DNA of 64,000 bases, from assembly GCA_016703105.1 (NCBI GenBank), contig JADJCS010000001.1, positions 1-64,000 on the forward strand. The letters are read 5' to 3'. Made by a program: the position numbers and the translations under genes. Source of the stretch: Flavobacteriales bacterium (GTDB taxonomy: Bacteria > Bacteroidota > Bacteroidia > Flavobacteriales_F > PHOS-HE28). Of this stretch, positions 8,313-15,885 are shown in pieces. Under the pieces are notes generated by a model. That model had not been told where the DNA came from. It ran no database searches and saw only the letters and a list, made by a program, of their open reading frames with translations. How positions within the stretch are numbered: the stretch's first letter is position 1; each line of letters opens with the position of its first letter.

Positions 8313-10091
8313 ATGCAAAGCCCGAACCTCTCCGCGCGTGGTTACTTCCTCGCACTGGTCGCCTTGTGCGGTGCGTTCGGCGCTTTCGCCCAGATCGGGC
8401 CGAACAACCCGGCAGCCGCCACGTACGACCCGGCGATCGGCGTGAACCCCTGGGCCAACCCGGGCAACGTTTTCACAAGCAACGATGCCCGCGCCACTGT
8501 GGCCACCAAAGGAAGCTCGAACCTGCTTACAGCCACGGACTTCGGTTTCAGCCTGAGCGGTGCGTACAACGTGACCGGTATCCAGCTCGATGTGGAGCGG
8601 AGCACCCTGGGCCCGGTGGACGTTTCCCTGCTCGATGGCTGGTCCAGCGGCCTCACCAAGACCGTCTCCGCCGGTACCGACCGTTGCCTGGTGGTGATCC
8701 ACGCGGCCGAGAACGGCACCACGCACCAGGATATCACCGCCATGACCTATGGCGGCCGTAGCATGACGCCGATCAGCGAAGTGACGACCGGCGGCGGAGC
8801 CACCTTTTCCGCTCACGTGGAGGCCTGGATCCTGCTGGATGCCGAACTGACGTTGGCCGGTTCCACCACCATTGTCCCTACCTATGAACCCGGCGCGACC
8901 TTGACCGAGTATTGCCCCACCTTTTCCGCCGCCGTGTTCCAGAATGTGGATCAAGTGATGCCTGTATCCGCTTCCGTCACTTCGGGTGGCACGGGTAACA
9001 CCAACCCGCACCAGCTCGGTTCCGCCCTCGCCACCTTGGAAGGCAGCATGGCCGTGAACGCGGTGATGACCGGCAACTTCACGAACCCGGCGGTGGCGAT
9101 CGGTGGCACCAACACCTATACCATCAACAGCGGCTATACCGAAGGCACGGACATCTACTTCGCGAACGCATCGATGCCTACTTCCGGCGGTTGCTTGCAA
9201 ACGGCGCACAAGTCGATCGCAACGGCCGGTACCGAGCAGCCGTCCTGCACCTTCGCCGGCGATGTGAACCGCCACGCGATGCTGGCCTTCACGTTGCAAC
9301 GTCCACGTGAAGTGGATCAACTGGTACATCTGCTGAAGGCCGGATCGCTCGTGGGGAACAACCTGGCCTCCGGCACCCCGTGGCCGACCAGCGACGCCAC
9401 TGCCACCTACGGCGGCCCGACCGAGCTATGGGGGCAGACCTGGAACCCGGCCGATATCAACGCGAACAACTTCGGTGTGGCGCTGTCCGCCTTGGTGCAG
9501 AACGGCACCGCACGCGTGGACCATGTGACGATCACCGTGTTCACCGTATCCAACCTCCCCATCGAGCTGCTCGACTTCCGCGCCACGCCGCAGGGGGACG
9601 TGGTGCAGCTGGATTGGGTGACGGCGACCGAACATGACAACGACCACTTCCTGGTGCAGCGCAGCCGCGATGGCGTCACTTTCGAGGATATCGAAAGTGT
9701 GGAAGGTGCAGGCAATTCGCTGAGCACGCTGTACTACAACACGCGCGACATGCATCCGCTGAACGGCACTTCTTACTACCGTTTGAAGCAGGTGGATACC
9801 GATGGCGCCACCACCTCTTCCGATGTGGTGTCCGTCTCCCGTGGAACGGGGAACGCAGCGGTCTATCCTAATCCCAGCACGGGCGTATTCACCATCTACG
9901 ATGTTTCCCTACGGAACGGCCAGGTAGCGGTCTACTCGGAGGACATGCGCCTGGTGCGCACCCATATCACCACCGGGAGCGACGTCCAGATCCATCTGGA
10001 AGACCTCCCCGATGGCACCTACGTGCTGATGATGCGTTCCGGCGATGAGGTGCGCACCGAGCGCGTGATGAAGGTGTCGCGGTCGCGATAG
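8313..10091 (+). CDS. T9SS-secreted surface protein
   Basis: A 592-residue protein. The start at 8313 (MQSPNLSARGYFLALVALCG) places a signal peptide at the N-terminus; an ATG 39 bases upstream would bury it. The middle (residues 90-340) looks like a beta-sandwich adhesin region, Thr/Gly/Ala rich with no enzyme motif. The end has the standard linker (LPIELLDFRATPQGDVVQL, EHDNDHFLVQRSRDG, YYRLKQVDTDG) and a type A sorting domain opening with VYPNPSTGVF. It is the third secreted-protein gene in a row on this strand, but the 147-bp gap before it suggests its own promoter. Confidence 0.8.
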   Translation: MQSPNLSARGYFLALVALCGAFGAFAQIGPNNPAAATYDPAIGVNPWANPGNVFTSNDARATVATKGSSNLLTATDFGFSLSGAYNVTGIQLDVERSTLGPVDVSLLDGWSSGLTKTVSAGTDRCLVVIHAAENGTTHQDITAMTYGGRSMTPISEVTTGGGATFSAHVEAWILLDAELTLAGSTTIVPTYEPGATLTEYCPTFSAAVFQNVDQVMPVSASVTSGGTGNTNPHQLGSALATLEGSMAVNAVMTGNFTNPAVAIGGTNTYTINSGYTEGTDIYFANASMPTSGGCLQTAHKSIATAGTEQPSCTFAGDVNRHAMLAFTLQRPREVDQLVHLLKAGSLVGNNLASGTPWPTSDATATYGGPTELWGQTWNPADINANNFGVALSALVQNGTARVDHVTITVFTVSNLPIELLDFRATPQGDVVQLDWVTATEHDNDHFLVQRSRDGVTFEDIESVEGAGNSLSTLYYNTRDMHPLNGTSYYRLKQVDTDGATTSSDVVSVSRGTGNAAVYPNPSTGVFTIYDVSLRNGQVAVYSEDMRLVRTHITTGSDVQIHLEDLPDGTYVLMMRSGDEVRTERVMKVSRSR

Positions 10092-10097
10092 GAGCTG

Positions 10098-10125
10098 TGG
10101 TCGGTTGACAGTTGTTAGTTGTCAG
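10098..10125. repeat. Heptamer repeat, TTGACAG/TTGTTAG/TTGTCAG
   Basis: Three 7-bp units in tandem lie at 10105-10125. On the other strand they read CTGACAA, CTAACAA, CTGTCAA, and the first two are identical to the units inside pyrD at 25461-25474. The rest of the gap 10126-10230 shows no gene. Confidence 0.7.
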
Positions 10126-10230
10126 TCGCGCTGCTGAGCGGTTCCCCTCACACGGTGCTGTTCATGATGACGGCCTGGCACGGATCGGCGATCCCGCGTG
10201 CCGCTCCACCTTTGTACTCAACTTCTCGCT

Positions 10231-11634
10231 ATGACTTTGATCCGTTCCATCTCCGGCATTCGCGGCACCATCGGTGGTGCGCCGGGCGAAGGCCTTTCGC
10301 CACTCGATGTGGTCTGCTATACCGCGGCGTTTGGCATGTTGATGCGCGAGCGTTCCGGCAAGGCCACGCCGAAACTGGTGTTGGGCCGCGATGCAAGGCT
10401 CAGCGGCTCGATGGTCGCGGATCTGGTGCGCGGGACTTTGGTGGGGCTGGGCTTCGAGGTGATCGATCTGGGGCTGGCCACTACACCTACGGTGGAGATG
10501 GCGGTGCCGGGCGAAGGAGCTGATGCCGGCATCATCCTCACCGCCAGCCACAACCCAAAACAGTGGAACGCGCTGAAGTTGCTCAATAGCAAAGGCGAGT
10601 TCATCAGCGCGGCGGATGGGGCGGAAGTGCTGCGGATCGCTGAGACAGATGCCTACCGCTTCGCCGAAGTGGATCAGCTCGGTTCCGTGCGGACCGACAA
10701 CACTTGGACGAAGAAGCACATCGACGCGATCCTTCAATTGGATCTGGTGGATGCCAAAGCCATCGCCGCGCGGAAGTTCAAGGTGGTGGTGGATGCGGTG
10801 AACAGCGTGGGCGGCGTCGCCGTGCCACAGTTACTTGAGGCGCTCGGGGTGGAGGTGGTGACATTGTACTGCGAGCCCACGGGCCACTTCCCGCACAACC
10901 CCGAGCCCCTGCCTGAGCACCTCACCGACCTGATCGCCGAGGTGACGAAGCACAAGGCCCATCTCGGCATCAGCGTGGATCACGACGTGGATCGCTTGGC
11001 GCTGGTGTGCGAGGACGGCAGCCTCTTCGGTGAGGAGTATACCCTGGTGGCCTGCGCCGATCATGTGCTCGCGCACCGCCCGGGCGATACGGTGAGCAAT
11101 TTGAGCAGCACCCGCGCCCTGAACGATGTGGCCGAGCGCCACGGCCGCAAGCGCCACGCCAGCGCGGTGGGCGAGGTGAACGTGGTGGAACTGATGCGCC
11201 AGGTACACGCGCCCATCGGCGGCGAAGGCAACGGCGGTGTGATCCTGAGCGAACTACACTACGGCCGCGATGCGCTCGTGGGCATCGCCCTCTTCCTCAC
11301 GCTGCTCGCCAAGCGCGGTGGCACCTGTTCGGAGCTACGCCGCAGCTATCCGGACTACTTCATCAGTAAGAACAAGATCGCCCTTGAGCCCGGCATGGAC
11401 GTGCAAGGCATCGTGGACGCCATGCAGGCCCGACATGCTTCCAAACCCCATAGCATGGTGGACGGTCTGCGGATCGAGTTCGGGAACACTTGGGTGCATT
11501 TGCGCCGGAGCAATACAGAACCAATAATCCGGGTTTATGCCGAAGCACCCACCATGGAACAGGCGGATGGCCTGGCGCAACGGATCCTGAGCGAGTTGGG
11601 TGAGCTGTCCGCCGTGGCGGCCAAGTCCCGGTAA
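10231..11634 (+). CDS. glmM: Phosphoglucosamine mutase
   Basis: Interconverts glucosamine-6-phosphate and glucosamine-1-phosphate in the cytoplasm for UDP-GlcNAc synthesis. The 467-residue protein opens with MTLIRSISGIRGTIGG, typical of Bacteroidota GlmM. It has the phosphoserine loop TASHNP (residues 104-109, Ser106 being the phosphorylated residue), a metal loop in the form DHDVDRLAL near 250, GEGNGGVI near 330 and the phosphate-binding RRSNTEPIIRVYAE near the C-terminus. ATG at 10231 is chosen over one 33 bases upstream because it matches the family N-terminus. The DHDVDR loop differs from the common DGDADR, a variation known in this subgroup. A phosphomannomutase role is less likely but not excluded by sequence. 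Confidence 0.9.
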   Translation: MTLIRSISGIRGTIGGAPGEGLSPLDVVCYTAAFGMLMRERSGKATPKLVLGRDARLSGSMVADLVRGTLVGLGFEVIDLGLATTPTVEMAVPGEGADAGIILTASHNPKQWNALKLLNSKGEFISAADGAEVLRIAETDAYRFAEVDQLGSVRTDNTWTKKHIDAILQLDLVDAKAIAARKFKVVVDAVNSVGGVAVPQLLEALGVEVVTLYCEPTGHFPHNPEPLPEHLTDLIAEVTKHKAHLGISVDHDVDRLALVCEDGSLFGEEYTLVACADHVLAHRPGDTVSNLSSTRALNDVAERHGRKRHASAVGEVNVVELMRQVHAPIGGEGNGGVILSELHYGRDALVGIALFLTLLAKRGGTCSELRRSYPDYFISKNKIALEPGMDVQGIVDAMQARHASKPHSMVDGLRIEFGNTWVHLRRSNTEPIIRVYAEAPTMEQADGLAQRILSELGELSAVAAKSR

Positions 11635-11639
11635 CTTCG
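11632..11639 (+). promoter_or_regulatory. Predicted -7 box, TAACTTCG
   Basis: The sequence fits the Bacteroidota -7 pattern TAnnTTYG and overlaps the glmM stop codon, 23 bases before the next start at 11663. It suggests the cysteine desulfurase has its own promoter. Confidence 0.45.
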
Positions 11640-11662
11640 CGGCCCGCTGATGCCTTAGGCAC

Positions 11663-12829
11663 ATGACCAAGATCTACCTCGACAACGCCGCCACCACCCC
11701 CCTCGACCCCGAGGTGTTCGACGCCATGGTGCCCTACATGAAGGAGCACTTCGGCAACCCCAGCGCCATCCATGGCTTCGGGCGCAGGACCCGCGCGGCG
11801 ATCGAACAGGCACGGCGCAGTGTGGTTTCCGCGTTGCTGAACTGCACGCCCAGCGAGATCATCTTCACCAGTGGTGGCACCGAGGCGGATAACATGGCCT
11901 TGGAATGCAGTGTGCGCGACCTCGGGGTGAAGCACATCATCTCCAGCCGCATCGAACACCATGCGGTGGAACTGACGGCCGAAGCCATCGGTCACGACGG
12001 CGGCGCCCAGGTACACTGGGTGCGCCTGCATGCGGATGGGCAGCCCGACCTCGCGCACCTGGAGGAGTTGCTGAAGGCCACACAAGGCCAGGGCGTGTTG
12101 GTGAGCTTGATGCATGCGAACAACGAGCTTGGTACGCGTATCGACTTGACCGCGGTAGGCGGTCTTTGTCGACGTTACGGCGCGCTGTTCCACAGCGACA
12201 CGGTGCAGACGATGGGCCACTACCGCTTCGATATGGAGAAGCTCCCGGTGGACCTACTGACCTGCGCGGCGCACAAATTCCACGGTCCCAAGGGCATCGG
12301 CTTCCTCTACATGCGCAATGGGGTGGGGCTGAAGCCACTGATCTTGGGCGGCTCGCAGGAACGCAACATGCGGGCAGGCACCGAGAACCTCTATGGCATC
12401 GTAGGTCTGGCCAAGGCCATGGAAGTGGCCTACCGCGATCTGGACGAGCACATCCACCACGTGAGCGGCCTGAAGGCGCACATGAAACAACGGTTGAAGG
12501 CGGAGATCCCCGGTGTGAGCTTCAACGGCGACAGTGGTCCGGAGAGCCTCTACACGGTGCTCAGTGTCAATTTTCCGGAAGATGGGAAGAGCGAGATGCT
12601 CCTGTACAACCTGGACATCGAGGGAGTGGCCTGCAGCGGAGGCAGCGCATGCAGCAGCGGCAGCAACAAGGGCAGCCATGTGATGGCCGCGCTCTATCCG
12701 GATCAAACGGGCGCCAACCTCCGGTTCTCCTTCAGCCGGTACACCACGAAGGACGAGATCGATCGCACTTTGGAAGTGCTGAAGCGCGTGTTCGAGCCGG
12801 TGATCGCCGGTGCGCGCGTGAAGGCCTGA
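11663..12829 (+). CDS. Cysteine desulfurase (IscS/NifS family)
   Basis: A PLP-dependent enzyme that takes sulfur from cysteine for Fe-S clusters and tRNA thiolation. All key elements are present in 388 residues: YLDNAATTP at the N-terminus, IEHHAV (His100 region), HSDTVQ (Asp179), the PLP lysine in CAAHKFHGPKG (Lys205) and the persulfide cysteine in CSGGSACSSGS (Cys330). The long flexible loop around Cys330 places it in the NifS/IscS group rather than SufS. No iscU or other Fe-S gene adjoins it, so the partner scaffold must be elsewhere. It ends 3 bases before a convergent fatty acid hydroxylase gene. Confidence 0.9.
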   Translation: MTKIYLDNAATTPLDPEVFDAMVPYMKEHFGNPSAIHGFGRRTRAAIEQARRSVVSALLNCTPSEIIFTSGGTEADNMALECSVRDLGVKHIISSRIEHHAVELTAEAIGHDGGAQVHWVRLHADGQPDLAHLEELLKATQGQGVLVSLMHANNELGTRIDLTAVGGLCRRYGALFHSDTVQTMGHYRFDMEKLPVDLLTCAAHKFHGPKGIGFLYMRNGVGLKPLILGGSQERNMRAGTENLYGIVGLAKAMEVAYRDLDEHIHHVSGLKAHMKQRLKAEIPGVSFNGDSGPESLYTVLSVNFPEDGKSEMLLYNLDIEGVACSGGSACSSGSNKGSHVMAALYPDQTGANLRFSFSRYTTKDEIDRTLEVLKRVFEPVIAGARVKA

Positions 12830-12832
12830 GGC

Positions 12833-13474
12833 CTAAATGTGGTTCTCCTGCGCTGCGCGCCGGGCCACCGGCGGCGGGGGCATGGTGCCGAAGACATAGT
12901 CCCAGAACGGGGAGCTTACCCCGAACGCACCCTCATGCCCCACGAAGTGGTGGATGTTGTGGTGCTTCCAGATCACGTTCAAGAAGTTCTTGGGCGGGCG
13001 GTGGATGTGGATGGCGTAGTGCGCCAGCAGATAGGTGGCGTAGCCCACCATGAAGCCGCCACCGAAGGCCCAGCCGAACTCCCCGAGCAGGGCCCGGAAA
13101 ATGCTCAGAAACACCACCGCCAGCAGCACCGACATTAAAGGCGGAAGGGCAAGGCGCTTTTTGTCCCGGGGATGATCGTGGTGGATGCCGTGGAACACGT
13201 ATTGGATCCGCGAGCGCTTCGGGCTATCCGCGCTCATGTGGTAGAAATAGCGGTGTACCAGGTATTCGATCAAGGTGAAGAAGAACGCCCCTGCTACGAA
13301 GACCCCTACGGCACCGAGGACGGGGAGGCCCAACCGCACGATGCCATAAACCAGCGCCGCAGCACCACTGCCGTAGAACAACGTGAGCGGAATGGCGATA
13401 TGGGTGCGGGTAAGTGCCTCCAGCACCGGGTTCTGGAACACCCTACCGCTATCCGAAATACTTCCTGTGGCCAT
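12833..13474 (-). CDS. Fatty acid hydroxylase / sterol desaturase family membrane protein
   Basis: A di-iron integral membrane oxygenase of 213 residues. The His clusters are complete: HRYFYH near 80, HGIHHDH near 100, HYAIHIH near 155 and HHNIHH near 175, between four or five hydrophobic segments. Spacing and the HGIHHDHP motif are close to fatty acid 2-hydroxylases of the Scs7/FA2H type without the cytochrome b5 domain, so 2-hydroxylation of lipid acyl chains (in Bacteroidota perhaps of sphingolipids) is a reasonable inference. The start at 13474 (MATGSISDSG) is preferred. A perfect -7 box TACCTTTG lies on this strand at 13500-13493, 18 bases before the ATG. Confidence 0.82.
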   Translation of the reverse strand: MATGSISDSGRVFQNPVLEALTRTHIAIPLTLFYGSGAAALVYGIVRLGLPVLGAVGVFVAGAFFFTLIEYLVHRYFYHMSADSPKRSRIQYVFHGIHHDHPRDKKRLALPPLMSVLLAVVFLSIFRALLGEFGWAFGGGFMVGYATYLLAHYAIHIHRPPKNFLNVIWKHHNIHHFVGHEGAFGVSSPFWDYVFGTMPPPPVARRAAQENHI

Positions 13475-13850
13475 CCTCCGCGTTTTCGCGCGCAAAGGTA
13501 GGAGGTGCGTTCAATGGCCGTTGCTGACCTCCGTCAACTACTCCCATACGCCGGTTCAAAACACAGGGAGACGGAGTTGATCATACCGGAGCCCAGTGGG
13601 GCGCGTCCCATCGGGGAACACATTCCAGCGGATCTGGATCCTCTTACTGGCGGGATATTCTGCACCGCCAAGCCGCCAGGAACGCTGCGGGGCCCGCCAC
13701 GCCGGATAGGCAGGCGTACGTATGGGATCGGCCGTCGATACGATCCGTTGCGTGCTCGTTGCGCCCGTGGCGGCGTGGCGGTGGAAACCAACTCCCACGT
13801 TTGTCGTGGTCAGTGCCCTGGCGAACAATGGCCCCAATGACCTGACCGCA
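13475..13850. other. Gene-free stretch upstream of tRNA-Val
   Basis: About 375 bp with no convincing gene on either strand. Open frames exist (for example 13505-13840 plus and 13556-13855 minus) but are Arg/Pro-rich, mutually overlapping and match nothing I recognise. Apart from the -7 box at 13500-13493 for the minus-strand hydroxylase gene and the tRNA promoter at its right end, I see no structure. Confidence 0.5.
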
Positions 13851-13858
13851 TACATTTG
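13851..13858 (+). promoter_or_regulatory. -7 box TACATTTG of the tRNA-Val gene
   Basis: A perfect match to the Bacteroidota consensus TAnnTTTG, ending 8 bases before the mature 5' end of the tRNA, which is where transcription would be expected to begin. Confidence 0.65.
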
Positions 13859-13866
13859 CGGCCCTC

Positions 13867-13941
13867 GGGCGCTTAGCTCAGCTGGTTCAGAGCACTACCT
13901 CGACAAGGTAGGGGTCGCTGGTTCGAATCCTGCAGTGCCCA
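13867..13941 (+). tRNA. tRNA-Val (anticodon GAC), with unusual C33
   Basis: A 75-nt cloverleaf folds by eye. The acceptor GGGCGCT pairs with AGTGCCC (one G-U), the D stem is GCTC/GAGC, and the anticodon stem is CTACC/GGTAG with loop TCGACAA, giving anticodon GAC at 13902-13904. The T arm is GCTGG-TTCGAAT-CCTGC. Discriminator A is followed by CC and then G, so CCA is not fully encoded. Two odd points: position 33 is C instead of the nearly invariant U, and the T stem has a T-T mismatch at its third pair. The gene sits between a good promoter and a good terminator, which argues that it is expressed. Confidence 0.85.
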
Positions 13942-13944
13942 CCG

Positions 13945-13990
13945 GGCCGCCGTTGTCCCGATGTATCGGGACGAAGGCGGCCTTTTCTTT
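13945..13990 (+). terminator. Intrinsic terminator after tRNA-Val
   Basis: GGCCGCC (13945-13951) pairs with GGCGGCC (13976-13982) and is followed by TTTTCTTT. The interior is a second perfect inverted repeat, GTCCCGAT-GT-ATCGGGAC (13955-13972). Stem plus T-run is a classic Rho-independent terminator. Confidence 0.75.
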
Positions 13991-14006
13991 CGCATCACAC
14001 CACTTC

Positions 14007-14534
14007 ATGAAGCCATCCGTCATTTTCGCCGTTCTCGGAGCCCTCGCCGTTATTGCCGTGCTCATGCACCGCATGAACACCCTGGAAAAGCGTCTCACCG
14101 TCCTCGCGAACAGCAAGGGCGCGCAGCCCATCGCTGCGGCCGCCCCGGCCACACCGGAGGTGGAAGTGGCCGTGTTCATGGCGCGGATCCAAAGCCATGC
14201 ACGCAAGCTCTGGGCGGCGGGCAGCGCAGGGAACCTTCCGCTGGCGGAATTCTACCGCCATGAACTGAAAGAGGAGATGGAAGCCGTGGCCGACGGCAAC
14301 ATCATCGACGGTACCGTGCCGGTGAGCACCTACATGAAGACCTATGGGATCACCGCGATCGACGCGCTGAAGCAGCAGTTGAAGGACGACGGCTTGAAGG
14401 ATTTCGGCAACCGCTACGCCGCGCTCATCAGCAATTGCAACAGCTGCCACACCGCTACCGGCCATCCCTATCTGGTCATGCAGGCGCCGACCTCCATGCC
14501 GTTCGACGACCAGCTGTTCGCGCCAGCACATTGA
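14007..14534 (+). CDS. Membrane-anchored c-type cytochrome, monoheme
   Basis: A 175-residue protein with an N-terminal membrane anchor (MKPSVIFAVLGALAVIAVLM), an Ala/Pro linker and one heme-binding motif CNSCH (Cys144, Cys147, His148) near the C-terminus. Met158 or Met164 could be the distal ligand. Residues 55-140 are helical (ARIQSHARKLW ... LAEFYRHELKEEMEAV), and the conserved-looking FYRHELKEEM segment resembles small cytochromes in which most of the chain precedes the heme site. It probably carries electrons in the periplasm, partner unknown. The ATG at 14007 follows the tRNA terminator by 16 bases. Confidence 0.7.
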   Translation: MKPSVIFAVLGALAVIAVLMHRMNTLEKRLTVLANSKGAQPIAAAAPATPEVEVAVFMARIQSHARKLWAAGSAGNLPLAEFYRHELKEEMEAVADGNIIDGTVPVSTYMKTYGITAIDALKQQLKDDGLKDFGNRYAALISNCNSCHTATGHPYLVMQAPTSMPFDDQLFAPAH

Positions 14535-14724
14535 CGGACGCCCCACCTAGCCCGGCGGCCTCTGCACAGTGGGGTATCTGCGAAGCAAGCCACAGCATGC
14601 CAATGACGAACGACATGTTCGGAACCGTCCAGAACGCTTACTTTGCAGGCCCTCCCCGATCCTGCCCGGACCGAAGGGTTCCATGCCATCAAATGGCCGA
14701 TCGGCCACACACCCTATACCTACT

Positions 14725-15717
14725 ATGAACAAGGTTCTCCGTTCCGCGCTCCCGGCCGCACTTCTTCTGGCCGCCAACTTCGTTCTCGCCCAAGGCGACC
14801 TGGACGACAAGGACCGCAAAGCGCTTCGTGAGAAGGCCGCCGCCACGGTCGATTCCACGAAGATCTGGACCAAGGGCGGGATCTTCCAGTTGAACTTCAC
14901 GCAGGTGCAGCTGGTGAACTGGTCCGCGGGTGGCCTCAGCTCGCTCAGCGGCATCGCGCAGGTGAACGCGTTCGCCAACAAGCGCAAGGGCAAGATCGCC
15001 TGGGATAATTCGATCGCCCTGGCATATGGTCTCCTCGCTCAGGAAGGCAAGCGCAGCTTCAAGAGCGACGACCGTTTCGAATTGAATTCCCGCTATGGCT
15101 ACCAGATCGGCAGCAGTGCGTGGTATGCCAGTGCCATGCTCCAGTTCCGAAGCCAGTTCACCGAAGGCTTCAATGCCACGAACGACACGGTGAAGATCTC
15201 CAACCTGTTGGCGCCGGGCTACCTGCTCTTTGGCCTCGGTGCGGACTACAAGCCGAACGACAAGTTCAGCCTCTACATCTCACCGGCCACCGTGAAGATG
15301 ACCTTCGTGATGGACCAGGACCTGGCGGATGCGGGTGCTTTTGGAGTGGACCCCGCCGTGTATGAGTTGGACAGCCTGGGCCTTCCCGGGCGACGCACAA
15401 CCCCGGGCGAGACCAGCCTCTTCCAGTTCGGTGCCTTCCTCAACGCCACCTACCAGACCCCGGTGGCTAAGAACATCAGCTTCATGACGCGCCTGGACCT
15501 CTTCAGCAACTACCTGAAGGAACCCAGCAACATCGACGTGAACTGGGAGATGCTTTGGACCTTCAAAGTGAACGATTGGTTCGCCGCCACGCTGAACACG
15601 ATGTTGATCTACGACCACGACATCGACATCGCTCGGGTGGAGGACAATACCCCCAAGTTCGGCCCCACCACGCAGTTCCGCGAAACGCTCGGCGTGGGTC
15701 TGAACTTCAAGTTCTGA
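14725..15717 (+). CDS. DUF3078 outer-membrane protein
   Basis: A 330-residue protein with a signal peptide (MNKVLRSALPAALLLAANFVLAQ). From residue 55 it follows the DUF3078 pattern: WTKGGIFQLNFTQVQLVNWS, then AWDNSIALAYGLL, then alternating amphipathic strands to an aromatic C-terminus (ETLGVGLNFKF), which is expected of an outer-membrane beta-barrel. The family is nearly restricted to Bacteroidota and has no established function. The start at 14725 is the first ATG that yields the signal peptide; an upstream in-frame ATG at 14569 does not. Confidence 0.85.
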   Translation: MNKVLRSALPAALLLAANFVLAQGDLDDKDRKALREKAAATVDSTKIWTKGGIFQLNFTQVQLVNWSAGGLSSLSGIAQVNAFANKRKGKIAWDNSIALAYGLLAQEGKRSFKSDDRFELNSRYGYQIGSSAWYASAMLQFRSQFTEGFNATNDTVKISNLLAPGYLLFGLGADYKPNDKFSLYISPATVKMTFVMDQDLADAGAFGVDPAVYELDSLGLPGRRTTPGETSLFQFGAFLNATYQTPVAKNISFMTRLDLFSNYLKEPSNIDVNWEMLWTFKVNDWFAATLNTMLIYDHDIDIARVEDNTPKFGPTTQFRETLGVGLNFKF

Positions 15718-15748
15718 TCGCTCCCCTTGGCGCCTGTTCGGGGAAGGT

Positions 15749-15871
15749 CTTCGCGACCCCGGAGCAAGTCCGGGGTGAAACGTGGATGAGAGTTGCACTT
15801 GGCGGGCCGAGCCCGCCAAGTGCAACTCTTCATCGTTCTGTATATCCCGGGCTTGACCCGGGATCGCGAAG
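15749..15871. repeat. 123-bp inverted palindromic doublet (REP-like)
   Basis: Two copies of a roughly 60-bp element meet head to head around CGA at 15808-15810. The inner 19 bases pair perfectly (AGAGTTGCACTTGGCGGGC, 15789-15807, with its complement 15811-15829). The outer ends match too: CTTCGCGA at 15749 and TCGCGAAG at 15864. Each arm contains a smaller palindrome, ACCCCGG-AGCAAGT-CCGGGGT (15756-15776) and TCCCGGG-CTTGA-CCCGGGA (15845-15863). It lies between convergent genes and may also stop transcription in both directions. It resembles REP doublets, but no transposase is nearby. Confidence 0.75.
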
Positions 15872-15885
15872 GGCCCCTTTCTTTC

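Noticed and set aside
8262..9329. 355-codon minus-strand ORF
   Set aside because: Antisense shadow of the T9SS gene at 8313-10091, which has a signal peptide and a sorting domain.
13505..13855. Small ORFs on both strands before tRNA-Val
   Set aside because: Overlapping Arg/Pro-rich frames, no start signal and no recognisable family.
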